From positions 28,469-92,468 of the forward strand of contig CAKTZA010000004.1 in assembly GCA_934635045.1 (NCBI GenBank): a stretch of DNA of 64,000 bases, written 5' to 3'. Under the pieces are notes generated by a model. That model searched no databases, had not been told where the DNA came from, and saw only the letters and a list, made by a program, of their open reading frames with translations. Below, piece by piece: positions 1 to 9,251 of the stretch (position 1 is its first letter; every line of letters begins with the position of its first letter). Position numbers and translations under genes: made by a program. This DNA is from an uncultured Kiritimatiellota bacterium (GTDB taxonomy: Bacteria; Verrucomicrobiota; Kiritimatiellia; RFP12; UBA1067).

Positions 1-2062
1 TCCCGAGCCCCTTGAGCGTGACGCGCAACAGCCGCCGTTCCGGGCGCTGCAGGCCGCTGGGCGGCGCGGCGACACGCCGTGCGCCGCGCATCTCGGGATT
101 GTCCGCCACGTCCACGGCCCCATAGGAGAGCCGGCTCACGCTCCACGCGACGTCGACCGAATCGGCCGTCGGATTCTGGAGGCACGGCAGGCCGATTTCA
201 CGCGTCTCACAGACGGCAATTTCGCGGATTTCGCCCGGCTTCAGCGTCAGGCGAATCTCCCGTGACCCGGGGGACATCCTGATTGCGGCTTCCTGAGCCA
301 GGTGCTCCTCGGTATTGAGGAGATAAACCTTCTCGTCGCCGAAAACCGACCAGCGCACGCGGTCGGAACATTCGACCTTCGGCCAGGCGTCCGTTCCCTC
401 CGCCGCACTCGACAGAAGGAAGGAGTAGAGCTGGCGCACCCCCGGCGCGCCGGGCGAATCGATCGACGGCAGGAACACAACCGTGCCCTTGCCGACCTTG
501 TGCGCATAAAGAACGGGCGTCATGTCGGACTTGAGCGTCTCGTCGGCGAAACGGTCGGAGGCGACCGCCAGCACCTCGGCGCCGACATTTTCCAATGCCG
601 GCATCCGAAAGCCGCCGTCCGTGAACTTCGGATCGCAGTTCGCGCCCCAAAGCGGGAACTTCCAGCCGCACGGGGGATTGGCCTTGAACTTGAGCCCGTA
701 GGGCATGCGGGTCTCGCGGCCGGGAACGGCCATGAGCCCCGTCAGTTCCGACCAGTCGCCTCCCTTGTACGGCACGAACGCCGTCCCCGGCGCATTCGCC
801 GTCCCGAGATGACAAGCCGCGAGCAGCAACGTCCCGCCGCCTCGCACGAATTTCACGAGCTTCGCATACAGGCGGTCGTCCATTGAGTTGCGCCCGAGAA
901 AGAAGAGCGTCTGGTAATTCGCCAGCGCAGCGTCGGACGCGTCGTAGGGCACGATGTCCGCAACGCCGAGCGGCGGATTGCCCGAATAATCCGCCGATCC
1001 CCACTTGTCGCGGTCCTCCCAGCGACGCCGGCGATAGAGCCCGTCGAAGAGCTCCCAGGCGCGGTCGGCGTCCGAAATGCGCCAGGCGTCGTCAAGCCGC
1101 TGCCCCCAAAGATGCGTCTGCCAGCCGCCGACGTAGCCGTCGAAGCGGCCCTGCACGGCCGCCAGCGCCGCCCGCGGCAGCCCGTCGGGACGCGGATGCG
1201 CCTTCGCCCAGCGCGCGAGCTCGCCGACCGCCTTGCGGAAGCGGCGCACGTCGGGATGATTCTCGTCATAGTCCTTGCCAAGCGCCTGGTAGTTCATGAG
1301 ACCGTGTTCGGCGTAGATCGGATTCGCCCCGCGGATGAACGCGTGGAAGAGCGAATTCCGCCAGCGCGCCTCCCAGAGCGCGTCATGCTGGTTGCCGCCG
1401 TACCAGACCATCGCCATGTCGACGCCGAACGTCGGCTGCCCGAACGCGCGAACCGCTCCGAGCGTTCCCGCGTAACGCCGCTCGAGGTCCTCCCCGTAGA
1501 TGACCTCCAGGTCGACGCGGTCGATGCCGGCGCGCATCGCAAAGGGAATGGCGCCGCCGGTCGGCTCGATGCAGACATAGGGCCGCGGCACGCCGTTCGT
1601 CTCCGCAAAGGCGATCGTCTGCCGCATGCAGTCGACCGTGTTGAACTCCGCCTCGGCAAACGTCTTCGCCGGCGGCGGCTTGGTCGCCGCGTGTTCAACG
1701 GTCGACTCCGGCCAATTGAACATCAGGCCGCCGAACTCGCAGAGAAGGAGAGACCCGTCAAGGACGTCCGCATACTCTCTCGCCGCCGCCAGTGACGCGT
1801 CCGCAATTCCCCTGTAGGCGCCCCGGATCGTACGCTGCCGGCGGCTCACGACCTCGTCCATCACAAACCGCATCTTGTGCGCACGGCAGAAGTCCCCGAC
1901 CGTGCGAACCTTCTCCGCCGTCCACGGGCCCACGAAGAGAACCGTGTAGTCGCCGAGGCCTTCCCGGACAATCGTCGCGGCCGTCCGATCGGCATACGGA
2001 GACTCGCTCATGCCGCCGACATGGACGACGGCCGCCGCCAAAACCGAAGCGAAGAGGTTCAC
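1..2062 (-). CDS. Secreted glycosidase-like protein with amidotransferase-fold domain (3' end outside window)
   Basis: The minus frame is open from GTG at 2062 to the window edge, about 687 codons, so the C-terminus is missing. The first ~17 residues (VNLFASVLAAAVVHVGG) look like a signal peptide, which supports the GTG start. The GTGA overlaps the stop of the upstream gene, implying translational coupling. Residues ~20-400 resemble a TIM-barrel glycosidase (for example VWYGGNQHDALWEARW). Residues ~400-560 resemble the class I glutamine-amidotransferase/beta-galactosidase-trimerisation fold (FLGRNSMDDRLY, GGGTLLLAACHLGT). A beta-rich tail follows. It is the third gene of the GH127 operon, so a periplasmic or exported role in glycan breakdown is likely. 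I cannot assign a GH family or a substrate. The exact catalytic acids are not identifiable by eye. Confidence 0.72.
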   Translation of the reverse strand, partial: MNLFASVLAAAVVHVGGMSESPYADRTAATIVREGLGDYTVLFVGPWTAEKVRTVGDFCRAHKMRFVMDEVVSRRQRTIRGAYRGIADASLAAAREYADVLDGSLLLCEFGGLMFNWPESTVEHAATKPPPAKTFAEAEFNTVDCMRQTIAFAETNGVPRPYVCIEPTGGAIPFAMRAGIDRVDLEVIYGEDLERRYAGTLGAVRAFGQPTFGVDMAMVWYGGNQHDALWEARWRNSLFHAFIRGANPIYAEHGLMNYQALGKDYDENHPDVRRFRKAVGELARWAKAHPRPDGLPRAALAAVQGRFDGYVGGWQTHLWGQRLDDAWRISDADRAWELFDGLYRRRRWEDRDKWGSADYSGNPPLGVADIVPYDASDAALANYQTLFFLGRNSMDDRLYAKLVKFVRGGGTLLLAACHLGTANAPGTAFVPYKGGDWSELTGLMAVPGRETRMPYGLKFKANPPCGWKFPLWGANCDPKFTDGGFRMPALENVGAEVLAVASDRFADETLKSDMTPVLYAHKVGKGTVVFLPSIDSPGAPGVRQLYSFLLSSAAEGTDAWPKVECSDRVRWSVFGDEKVYLLNTEEHLAQEAAIRMSPGSREIRLTLKPGEIREIAVCETREIGLPCLQNPTADSVDVAWSVSRLSYGAVDVADNPEMRGARRVAAPPSGLQRPERRLLRVTLKGLG

Positions 2063-5000
2063 GGCGCCTCCTTGATCGCATAGACGTGGCGGTCATGTCC
2101 GGGGAACGCGTCGGCAAAACGGCCGTTTTCGAGCGGCAGCGTCCTGTTCTCGAACAGGACCTCGACCGCCCCGCTCCGCGGCGCATCCGCAGGAAGCGTG
2201 AAGGTGACGGACGAAAGCGGGCTCGCGTCGACATTGCAGGCGACGAGCGTCCAGACGCTCCCGTTGCGGCGCGTGAGGACGCGCAGCTTCTCGAGGCCGA
2301 CGTCGGCCGTCGCCTCGCCGCAGAGCTCCTCGGAGAGGATCGCGTCCTTGATGGACTGCGCCTCGCGGTTCACGTCCACCATCGCCTTCCACGTGCCTTC
2401 CGTGTCCGGGAAGCCCTCGTACCACGCGACGCCCGTGCAGCCCGCGGCGATGCAGCCCCAGCTCTGCGCGATCTGCTCACGGTAGGTCGGCGGCCGGTGA
2501 TGGAGCGCCGAGATGCCGCCGGAGACGAAGCAGTACATCGGCAGGCCCTTCTCCGCGCCCGCCTTCTTCATGACGTCGACCTGCCTCATGATCGAGTCGA
2601 CCGTGCGGCCCTCGTTGTTCGTGAGGTAGTCGTCAAGCATCAGGACGTCCGTGTTGAGCTCGGCATAGCGGTTCGGGATGCCCATCACCGTGTTGTTCAT
2701 CTGCACCGGCGTGTACGGGAGAAGCGCATGCATCTTGCAGAGGAGCCGGTAGACGTCGTCGCTCTTCGCATAGAGCTCCGGCTCGTCGATTACGATCTGC
2801 GAGAGGATGTTCGGACGATTCCGGGTGTTCTCGACCCACTTCTCGATCGGGATCGGGAACGTCCGGTTCGGCATCCAGTACATGCCCCAGTAGAGATACT
2901 CGAAGCCGCGTCGCTCGCCGATGTCCAGCACGTCGACGTTGTTCTGCTCGTATTCGGGCATCGGCATCGCGAAGACGCACGCCTGCCTGATGCCGTGCGC
3001 CTCGAGGATGTCCAGCATCTTCTCGATGGGATTCGGCTTCGTGAACTTCGTGTCGCCGACGAAAAGCGACGTGAAGAGCTTCTTCTCGCCGTTCAGCATG
3101 AGGCAGCGCGCGAAGCGGTTGACCTGCCCCGCGCCCTTGCGGTAAGGATAGCGGACGATCGTCGCCGGCACGGAACGCCCCGCGACCGAGAGCGTCACCG
3201 CATTCGTGCCGTACGGCACCTTGTCGAGCGGATAGCCGGCCTCGTGGACGTTCCCGGCGTCGTCCGTCACGCGGAAGCGCGCCTCCGGCTCGTCCATGTA
3301 GTAGTTGAGGCGCGAAAGGGCGGTCCACGGCTTCTGCCTCGGCGCCCGCCGGGCCGCGAGCGCCGTCCCCGCGCCCTCGCCCTTCGCGTACGGCGCGATG
3401 ACGTCGGACGGAAACTCGAACGTGCCCCACGTCTCGAGCAGGTTGTAGCCGAGGCGCTTCGTCTTCGCCGTGGAGACGCACTCCTGATTGCCCGCATTGC
3501 GGCAGAGGTTCATCGTCCACTTGTCGCCGAGCATCCGGTCCGCAAAGTCCTTGAACGGCAGGACGAGCAGGTAGTCGACGGACCCTTTCTCGGCGTTGAC
3601 GCGCGTCTTGCTTGTCCAGCTGCCGTTCCAGCGGATGTCGCACCCGAACAGGTCCGTCCGGTCGCCGTTGCCGACCGCGCAGTAGTGGAAGTACTCCTCG
3701 CCGCCGTAGGGGTTGACGAGGATCTCGAGTCCCTGACGGCCGAACGGCTTCATCGTCTCCTCCGTCGCGCGCTCGTGCCGCGCCATCTCGACGCTCTCGC
3801 CGAAGTTGCGCGCGCCGATGTAGAGGTTCTCCGCATCACAGGCGAGCCGGAACTCCGTCTTCGCCTGCGCCGGCGCGGAAATCTTCCAGAGCCGGTCAAG
3901 GACGACGGCCTCTGCGCGCCAGCTGTCGAGGTCGACGGTCGGCTTCACGCCGGGCTTAAGCCGCGGCACCTTGACGGGATCGGGCTTCCAGTCGTCCTCG
4001 GCCCTGCGTCCGAAGCGTCCCTTGTCCGTCTCCGCCGGCTTGTAGGGCGTCGCATAGGCGACATCCGCACGGAAGCCGCCTGCGGGAGGATCGACAAGCT
4101 CGGCCTGCAAGTCGTCTATCCAGAGCGTGCAGTCGTGCCTGTATGGTTCGGGGACCTCGATCCGCGCGACCGAATAGATGCCCTTCGCCGGCAGGTTCGT
4201 GCAGACGACTTCGTAGCGCGCCCACTCCGTCCCGACGCTGACGGTCTTGCAGCCGGTCTTCGCCCACCTGTTCGCCGCGCCGTAGCTGAGGATGACGGGA
4301 AGGCCCGCCTCGGAGGACTTCATCCAGGCCGAGAGGACGCCGCTCCTGCCTTTCACCGTGCCCGCCTGCCAGGGACGGACCTCGAGCGCATAAGACGCGT
4401 CGTTGACCTGGACGCGCAGCGACTGCCTGCCCGAATGCCTCTCCTCGCGGTCAACCGCATAGCGCTTCAGGTATCGGCCCTCGTAGTCGCCAATGGACGC
4501 CTTCGACCAATTGAAACGCCCCATCAGGTTGTAGAACGGCGGGACGACGCCGTCCTGGTCGTATTCGAAGCCCGAGTTGACGATCATGTTCGGCGAATCG
4601 TCGTCGTGGCGGACGGTGCACATCGAGAAGTTGTCGAACTCGGCGTCCTCGCGGTAGCCGATGAGCGACACGGCCGGATACGTCTCGACGCCGTCGGAGT
4701 TCGTCGTTTTCGCGGGCGTCGGCCAGATGAAGTCGCCCGAGGGGCGCCCGTTCACCTCGAACTTGTAGCGGACCCCGCCCTCGCCGAGCGACTTGCGAAC
4801 GACCCGCAGGCGCACCGGCGCACCCGGCGTGTAGTCGGGGATCTTGAGGTACTTGCCTTCGGAGCGCTGTTTGCCGGGGAGCCGCCAGACGAGGAAGCTC
4901 GTGCCGTCTGGCTTGACGCAGAAGGTCGACCCCTCGCAGCTCATGCCCGCCCAGCCGCGCTTGCCGTCCGCGAGCTTCGTGCCCCACGGGACGTCCAGCG

Positions 5001-5265
5001 TCACGTCCACCTCGGCGACGAACTCGAGCGGCGTCGCGCATCGCATCGTCAGACTGCCGTTCTTGCGCAATCTGACCTTGCCGTCGACGGGCTTCGGAAA
5101 GACGTTGTCCTCGCCCTTGTGCGAGACCCACTGCTCGGCGAAGAGCCCAGTCGCGCCAAAATCGTCGGAGAAAAGCGTGACGCCCCGGTCGTCGGCACGC
5201 GCCGTCAGGACGGCAAACGCCACGCAGAGAACAAAGGAAGTCCGAAAAGAAGAAAATCCGCTCAT
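2059..5265 (-). CDS. Large secreted protein with CBM9-like domain and glycosidase-like C-terminal half
   Basis: About 1068 residues starting at ATG 5265. A perfect AGGAGG lies 8 bases upstream; the in-frame GTG at 5274 abuts that site and is a poorer start. Residues 1-25 (MSGFSSFRTSFVLCVAFAVLTARA) form a signal peptide. The next ~400 residues are beta-sandwich-like, including a 'LWIDDLQAEL' strand typical of carbohydrate-binding modules. Residues ~440-590 resemble a CBM9/DOMON-type module (SWRAEAVVLDRLW, LYIGARNFGES). The last ~400 residues look like a TIM-barrel hydrolase (IVIDEPELYAK, VLMLDDYLTNN, GVAWYEGFPDTEG). DEPE is a candidate for the catalytic acid pair, but this is inference. The gene lies 12 bases after the GH127 gene and overlaps the next gene by 4 bases, so it is part of the same operon. 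Confidence 0.8.
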   Translation of the reverse strand: MSGFSSFRTSFVLCVAFAVLTARADDRGVTLFSDDFGATGLFAEQWVSHKGEDNVFPKPVDGKVRLRKNGSLTMRCATPLEFVAEVDVTLDVPWGTKLADGKRGWAGMSCEGSTFCVKPDGTSFLVWRLPGKQRSEGKYLKIPDYTPGAPVRLRVVRKSLGEGGVRYKFEVNGRPSGDFIWPTPAKTTNSDGVETYPAVSLIGYREDAEFDNFSMCTVRHDDDSPNMIVNSGFEYDQDGVVPPFYNLMGRFNWSKASIGDYEGRYLKRYAVDREERHSGRQSLRVQVNDASYALEVRPWQAGTVKGRSGVLSAWMKSSEAGLPVILSYGAANRWAKTGCKTVSVGTEWARYEVVCTNLPAKGIYSVARIEVPEPYRHDCTLWIDDLQAELVDPPAGGFRADVAYATPYKPAETDKGRFGRRAEDDWKPDPVKVPRLKPGVKPTVDLDSWRAEAVVLDRLWKISAPAQAKTEFRLACDAENLYIGARNFGESVEMARHERATEETMKPFGRQGLEILVNPYGGEEYFHYCAVGNGDRTDLFGCDIRWNGSWTSKTRVNAEKGSVDYLLVLPFKDFADRMLGDKWTMNLCRNAGNQECVSTAKTKRLGYNLLETWGTFEFPSDVIAPYAKGEGAGTALAARRAPRQKPWTALSRLNYYMDEPEARFRVTDDAGNVHEAGYPLDKVPYGTNAVTLSVAGRSVPATIVRYPYRKGAGQVNRFARCLMLNGEKKLFTSLFVGDTKFTKPNPIEKMLDILEAHGIRQACVFAMPMPEYEQNNVDVLDIGERRGFEYLYWGMYWMPNRTFPIPIEKWVENTRNRPNILSQIVIDEPELYAKSDDVYRLLCKMHALLPYTPVQMNNTVMGIPNRYAELNTDVLMLDDYLTNNEGRTVDSIMRQVDVMKKAGAEKGLPMYCFVSGGISALHHRPPTYREQIAQSWGCIAAGCTGVAWYEGFPDTEGTWKAMVDVNREAQSIKDAILSEELCGEATADVGLEKLRVLTRRNGSVWTLVACNVDASPLSSVTFTLPADAPRSGAVEVLFENRTLPLENGRFADAFPGHDRHVYAIKEAP

Positions 5266-5277
5266 CTCGTGCACCTC

Positions 5278-7272
5278 CTATTCCGCCGGGCCGCGCTCGA
5301 CCGGGAACCACGTGCGGTAATGGCGAGTGCGCCCCCAGGGGATCCCGGCGGACGCGAAGTCGCAGAAGAAGACCGTCGTCGGGTTTCTCGCCTCCTGATT
5401 CTCCTTGTGCTGTCCCATCGGCAGGGACGCCGAAAACGCCATTCCGAACGTCTCGTCCGGCACGACGGTCGGCGTGAAGCATCGCATCAGCTCGCCGTCC
5501 GCCACGATGCCCGGCGGCAGGGGCTCCATGAGGGCCCCGTCGGCGAAGCGGCTGTCGCGCGCGAGCAGCACAGGGCCCCGCGTGTAGGCGACATGATGGT
5601 CCTGGACGTGCGAGACGACGGGCATGTCGAACGCAATCTCGACGACGTCGCCGAGTCGCCAGTCGCGCGAGACGACGAAGTAGCCGCCGGGCTTCACGTC
5701 CTTTTGCGCCTCACCGTTCACCTTCACCGACGTCTTCGCGCTCCACACCGGGATGCGCAGGCGCAGCGGCACCTCCCCCGCGCCTTCCGTGTGGCTGACG
5801 ATGCGCACGAAGTCCGCGCGCGGATAGCGTGTATACATCTCGAAGGAGACCGTCTTGCCGTCAGCACGGACGTCTCTCGCGAACGCCGAGGCGTAGAAGT
5901 TGAACGTCGCGCCCTTTTCGTCGAGGACGAAGAGCCGCCGGAGGAAGCAGAGGAAACCGCGCGGGCCGTTCGCCGTGCAGCAGTCCGTGTGCAGGTAGCA
6001 GTGATCCATTCCGCTCCAGCGGCTGCCGGAAAGCGGCGTGTAGGCGGCGAACCCCGAACCGTCCGGCTTCAGCGCGCCAAGGTAGGCGTTGTAGAACGCG
6101 CGCTCGATGAGGTCGGCCCATTTCGGGTCGTCCGTCATCGTGAGCAGCTTTTCGCAGAGGCGCATCCACGTCGTCGTCACGCACGTCTCCTGCTCGCGCT
6201 CGTAGGCGAGATGCTGCCGTTTCGCGCCATGATACCAGGCCTCGGACGCGGCGCAGCCGCCCGCGAGGTTGACTTCCTCCTTCGCGATGTCCTCCGCCGT
6301 CATCACCGCCGCCCGGAAAAGGCGGTCGATGGCCGCACTTCTTCCACCTTCGCTTTCTCCTTCTTTCTTCATCCTTCTTGCTTCCTCGACGTAGTCGAGC
6401 ATCCCCTGGTAGCAGCTCATCATCTCGTAGGCCTTCCAACGGTTGTGCTTGATCACGTAGCCGCCCGAGACGTCCGCGACGTTGCCGTGTCCGTTGCGGT
6501 CGGCGACCGAGACGCCCTTGAGCGCAAGGTCGACGAGGCGCGGCCCGGATTCCGGCTCGCTCAGCCCACGGACGATGTAAGCCGCGAAGTCAAGATACTT
6601 CTGCGCGGCGGCCACGCCCTCCGCCGCCGCAACGCGGCGGGAAAGCCACACGACGGGCTCGAGGATGGACGAGCTCGCCATCCCCGACCAATTGCCGGTC
6701 TGCCACAGTTCGCGTCCGCGCCGTCCGTTCGGCCCGAGCTCGGCGATCACGTAGTCGCAGAGGCGCTTCGCCGCCGACAGCACGCGCTGCCCCTCCTTAC
6801 TTCTTCCTTCTTCCTTTTTACTTCTTCCCTCGAGGGCGTCATAGTAATGCATCAGCCCCATCATCGTGTACTTCATCCCCCAGACGTCCCAGCCCTCGCC
6901 GCAACGGAGCTCATCGGGGTAGTTGCCGATGTAGCCACACGGCTCCTGGCTCGCGAGGACGCGGTCGACGCCGCGCCGGATGGCGGCGCGAAGCCTCTCC
7001 GACCCGGAATAGGCGGCGAACGGCACGGCGGCCTGCATGTACTTACCCCAGAACTCGGGCTGCCACCAGCCGTGCCGCTCAGTCTTTTCCAAGAAGCACT
7101 GGGTGAGGACGTCGACATCGCGTCGCGCGAGACTGTTTTCGATCATCCGATCAAGCCGCTCGCCAAAGGGTCCGCGAAGCCGGACGCTTCCGATGCCGTC
7201 GAGCGAATCCGCCGACGAGGCGACGGACGGCGAGAGGACGGCAATCGCCGAAAGAAGGAGTATCGTGCGCAT
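5278..7272 (-). CDS. GH127-family beta-L-arabinofuranosidase-like glycosidase, secreted
   Basis: 664 residues from ATG 7272, preceded by a signal peptide MRTILLLSAIAVLSPSVASSA. The longer in-frame extension to 7407 only translates group II intron remnant sequence and is not used. The protein matches the GH127/DUF1680 six-hairpin family: ETCVTTTW supplies the Glu and first Cys, and DCCTANGPRGF the Cys-Cys pair. In characterised family members one Cys is the nucleophile in a zinc site formed by Glu and three Cys. Length fits the family (~640-660). The expected reaction is release of terminal L-arabinofuranose from plant glycans; the exact linkage cannot be told. A low-complexity Lys/Glu patch (RSKKEEGRSKEG) interrupts the barrel near residue 150. 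It is the first gene of a three-gene operon divergent from an AraC regulator. Confidence 0.88.
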   Translation of the reverse strand: MRTILLLSAIAVLSPSVASSADSLDGIGSVRLRGPFGERLDRMIENSLARRDVDVLTQCFLEKTERHGWWQPEFWGKYMQAAVPFAAYSGSERLRAAIRRGVDRVLASQEPCGYIGNYPDELRCGEGWDVWGMKYTMMGLMHYYDALEGRSKKEEGRSKEGQRVLSAAKRLCDYVIAELGPNGRRGRELWQTGNWSGMASSSILEPVVWLSRRVAAAEGVAAAQKYLDFAAYIVRGLSEPESGPRLVDLALKGVSVADRNGHGNVADVSGGYVIKHNRWKAYEMMSCYQGMLDYVEEARRMKKEGESEGGRSAAIDRLFRAAVMTAEDIAKEEVNLAGGCAASEAWYHGAKRQHLAYEREQETCVTTTWMRLCEKLLTMTDDPKWADLIERAFYNAYLGALKPDGSGFAAYTPLSGSRWSGMDHCYLHTDCCTANGPRGFLCFLRRLFVLDEKGATFNFYASAFARDVRADGKTVSFEMYTRYPRADFVRIVSHTEGAGEVPLRLRIPVWSAKTSVKVNGEAQKDVKPGGYFVVSRDWRLGDVVEIAFDMPVVSHVQDHHVAYTRGPVLLARDSRFADGALMEPLPPGIVADGELMRCFTPTVVPDETFGMAFSASLPMGQHKENQEARNPTTVFFCDFASAGIPWGRTRHYRTWFPVERGPAE

Positions 7273-7275
7273 GAT

Positions 7276-7340
7276 GCAGAGTAGAGACCCACGCCTCGAC
7301 GTTGCCGCCCGTGCGACTTCCCCCTCGTTAAACCGTACGT
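7276..7340 (-). mobile_element. Group II intron 3'-end remnant (part of domain V plus domain VI)
   Basis: On the minus strand this stretch reads ACGTACGGTTT..GAGGGGGAAGTCGCA, then a GC hairpin, GGCGTGGGTCTC and TACTCTGC. It aligns with the sequence at 63925-64000, which has the same layout and continues into a domain V-like hairpin. The last base of the remnant is 3 bases before the ATG of the GH127 gene. Upstream of 7340 the similarity stops, so the catalytic part of the intron and any reverse transcriptase are gone. Identification as a bacterial group II intron end rests on the domain V 3' strand, the GGGGGAAGTCGC junction and the terminal CTACTCTAC-type end. Confidence 0.7.
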
Positions 7341-7431
7341 AAGGACAGTATCTTTTCATGGCGGATAGTTTACCAAAAACCGCGCTGCGCACGCCATGAC
7401 AATCCAATCAGGGAAAAGGACAATCACGCCA

Positions 7432-7461
7432 TTGACGGACGGAGCCGAAATCGAGTATACT
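7432..7461 (+). promoter_or_regulatory. Sigma-70-type promoter of the AraC regulator gene
   Basis: TTGACG at 7432-7437 and TATACT at 7456-7461 are separated by 18 bases. The start codon is at 7469, only 7 bases after the -10 box, so the transcript would begin at or within a base or two of the ATG. No Shine-Dalgarno is present. This is a predicted leaderless start. Confidence 0.75.
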
Positions 7462-7468
7462 GTCTGAC

Positions 7469-8368
7469 ATGAAAATCCGAAACTTCGAGACGCTCACGAG
7501 CGACGCCTACTTTCACGCCCACCCGCTGCCCTGCGTCGTACGCATCATGAAGGCCGCGCCGAGCAATGAGACGATCGCCTGGCACGACCACGATTTCGCC
7601 GAGCTCGTGTTCGTCGCGAGGGGCTCCCTCAAGCACATGCACCGAAAGGCGACCGTCACGCTCCGCGCCGGCGACTTCTTCGTCATCCACCCCGGCCTAC
7701 GCCACGGTTATGCCGAGCTGACGCGGGATGCCGTCGTCTACAACCTGCTCTTCAACGCGTCCCTGCGCGACGTCGCGCACTTGGTCGCCGCCAGCCCTCT
7801 CGCCCGGCACGTCTTCCCGCAGACGGACGACGACCGGCAACCCGACGTCCTCGGCACGACGACGGCGATGCAACGGCGGCGCGTCATCCGGCTTCTCGAG
7901 GAAATCCGCATAGAGGAACGTGTGCAGTCGCCGTCCTCGCCGACCTGCTGTGGGGCCCTCTTCGCCGCCGTCCTCGCGCGGCTCTCGTCCGGCTGCCCGC
8001 AGAGGGACGAGAAGCCGCCCCAGACCTCGAAAGAGGCACTCGCGCGCGAGCTCGACTACATAGACGCGCATCTCGGCGAGAGGATTACGATGCAGACGCT
8101 CCACAGCATCGCGGGGAGGTCTCCAAGCACGCTCACGCGGCTCTTCCGCGACGCGCTCGGGACAAGCCCCATCGACTACCTCATCGAGCGCCGCCTTGAC
8201 CGCGCCGAACTGCTGAGACGCACGACGCAGATGCCGGCCTCTCAGGTCGCCGAGGCCTGCGGCTTCAACGACGCGAGCCACCTCGCCCGCACCTTCCGCC
8301 GCCATCGCCACGCGACGTCCGTCAAGCCCGCCGTCACTTCGCCAATTCTTGGGCGATCTGGCGCATGA
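7469..8368 (+). CDS. AraC-family transcriptional regulator
   Basis: 299 residues. The N-terminal ~130 residues form a cupin-type effector domain (WHDHDFAELVFVARG, GDFFVIHPGLRHGY), as in AraC-type sugar regulators. Residues ~200-285 carry the two helix-turn-helix units (ITMQTLHSIAGRSPSTLTRLF and SQVAEACGFNDASHLARTF). The gene is divergent from the GH127 operon and shares its upstream region, so control of that operon is the simplest inference. Its own promoter gives a leaderless message. The last 35 bases overlap the 3' end of the convergent SGNH gene. The effector is unknown; arabinose or an arabino-oligosaccharide is only a guess from the neighbours. Confidence 0.9.
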   Translation: MKIRNFETLTSDAYFHAHPLPCVVRIMKAAPSNETIAWHDHDFAELVFVARGSLKHMHRKATVTLRAGDFFVIHPGLRHGYAELTRDAVVYNLLFNASLRDVAHLVAASPLARHVFPQTDDDRQPDVLGTTTAMQRRRVIRLLEEIRIEERVQSPSSPTCCGALFAAVLARLSSGCPQRDEKPPQTSKEALARELDYIDAHLGERITMQTLHSIAGRSPSTLTRLFRDALGTSPIDYLIERRLDRAELLRRTTQMPASQVAEACGFNDASHLARTFRRHRHATSVKPAVTSPILGRSGA

Positions 8369-9251
8369 GGCGCGCCTCGTCGTCGGTGACGCAGGCCGGA
8401 TGGGACTTGAGCCCCGCGAGGTCGGCGTCCAGAAGCTTCGCCGCCCAGACGAGCGCCTGCAGGTACTCGCCCTTCTCGTTCAAGTGAAACGCATCCGAAT
8501 TGACCGACCACGTGAGGTCGGCGTTGCGCTTGAACTGGTCTTCCGGCTTCTGGTTGCGCCCACCCACGACATCGCCGCCAAAGGTGTGTTCGCCGTACGC
8601 GACCGGCAGCCGCTTCCGCCATGCCGCCACGGCCCGCCCCATGCGGATCGTCTCGAAGCCGTAGGTCCCCGCGAACGCCGCGTAGGCGTCCGCGAGCCGC
8701 GCATCCATCTCGTCCGCCGAGATCTTCCACTGCGCGAGCCGCGCATCAAACGGCGTGTAGCTCCACGTCTCCTGCACGACGATCTTCGCCTGCGGCGCGA
8801 GCGTGCGCACCGTCTTCACGAGATCGTCGCCCCACGGATGGTACGAGTCCTTCTTCCAGCTCAGGTGGCTCGCCTGCTGGATCGTCACGACGTCCCACTT
8901 CACGCGCGTCAGGACGTCCGTCAGGCGCGCGTCGCGCTCAATGACGCGCGGCCCCAGATCCGTCACGCGATCATAGCGGTACGCGCCCTTCGCCTTCGGA
9001 TCCGCCCGCTCGGCGGCGACGTTCGTCATGTGCCGCTCCAGCGAGCAGCCGCCGATGTAGAGCGAGCCGAGATCGAGCTTCTGGCCGCAGTCCGCCGCGA
9101 CCTGCGGCAGGTGCGTCAGGCACGAAATCGAGAAGCTGTTGCCGATCATCAGCACCTTCACGTGCGACGGATCGCCCTCCGGCTCGGCGGTCTTGCACCC
9201 GACAAGACACGCGGCGGCGACAAGCGACAGGGACAGCAACTTCTTCATCAT
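8334..9251 (-). CDS. SGNH-fold hydrolase-like lipoprotein (DUF4886-like)
   Basis: 305 residues. MMKKLLSLSLVAAACLVGC is a lipoprotein signal peptide with lipobox LVGC, so the mature protein should start at Cys19 and be membrane-anchored. The following VKVLMIGNSFSISCLTHLP is the SGNH block I variant 'GNSF', the Ser being the presumed nucleophile. SDAFHLNEKGEY near the C-terminus is the block V His region (DxxHL). This combination is seen in uncharacterised SGNH proteins often placed among glycan-degradation genes, where they may act as esterases; the substrate is not known. Its ATG overlaps the stop of the rlmI gene (ATGA), so it is likely translated from the same message. Confidence 0.82.
   Translation of the reverse strand: MMKKLLSLSLVAAACLVGCKTAEPEGDPSHVKVLMIGNSFSISCLTHLPQVAADCGQKLDLGSLYIGGCSLERHMTNVAAERADPKAKGAYRYDRVTDLGPRVIERDARLTDVLTRVKWDVVTIQQASHLSWKKDSYHPWGDDLVKTVRTLAPQAKIVVQETWSYTPFDARLAQWKISADEMDARLADAYAAFAGTYGFETIRMGRAVAAWRKRLPVAYGEHTFGGDVVGGRNQKPEDQFKRNADLTWSVNSDAFHLNEKGEYLQALVWAAKLLDADLAGLKSHPACVTDDEARLMRQIAQELAK

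Noticed and set aside
1792..7284. 1830-codon plus-strand open frame
   Set aside because: It is antisense to three convincing minus-strand enzymes with signal peptides and catalytic motifs. The translation is Arg/Ala/Val-rich low-information protein caused by high third-position GC.
8242..8730. Additional minus-strand frames overlapping the AraC and SGNH genes
   Set aside because: They lack motifs and conflict with two well-supported genes.
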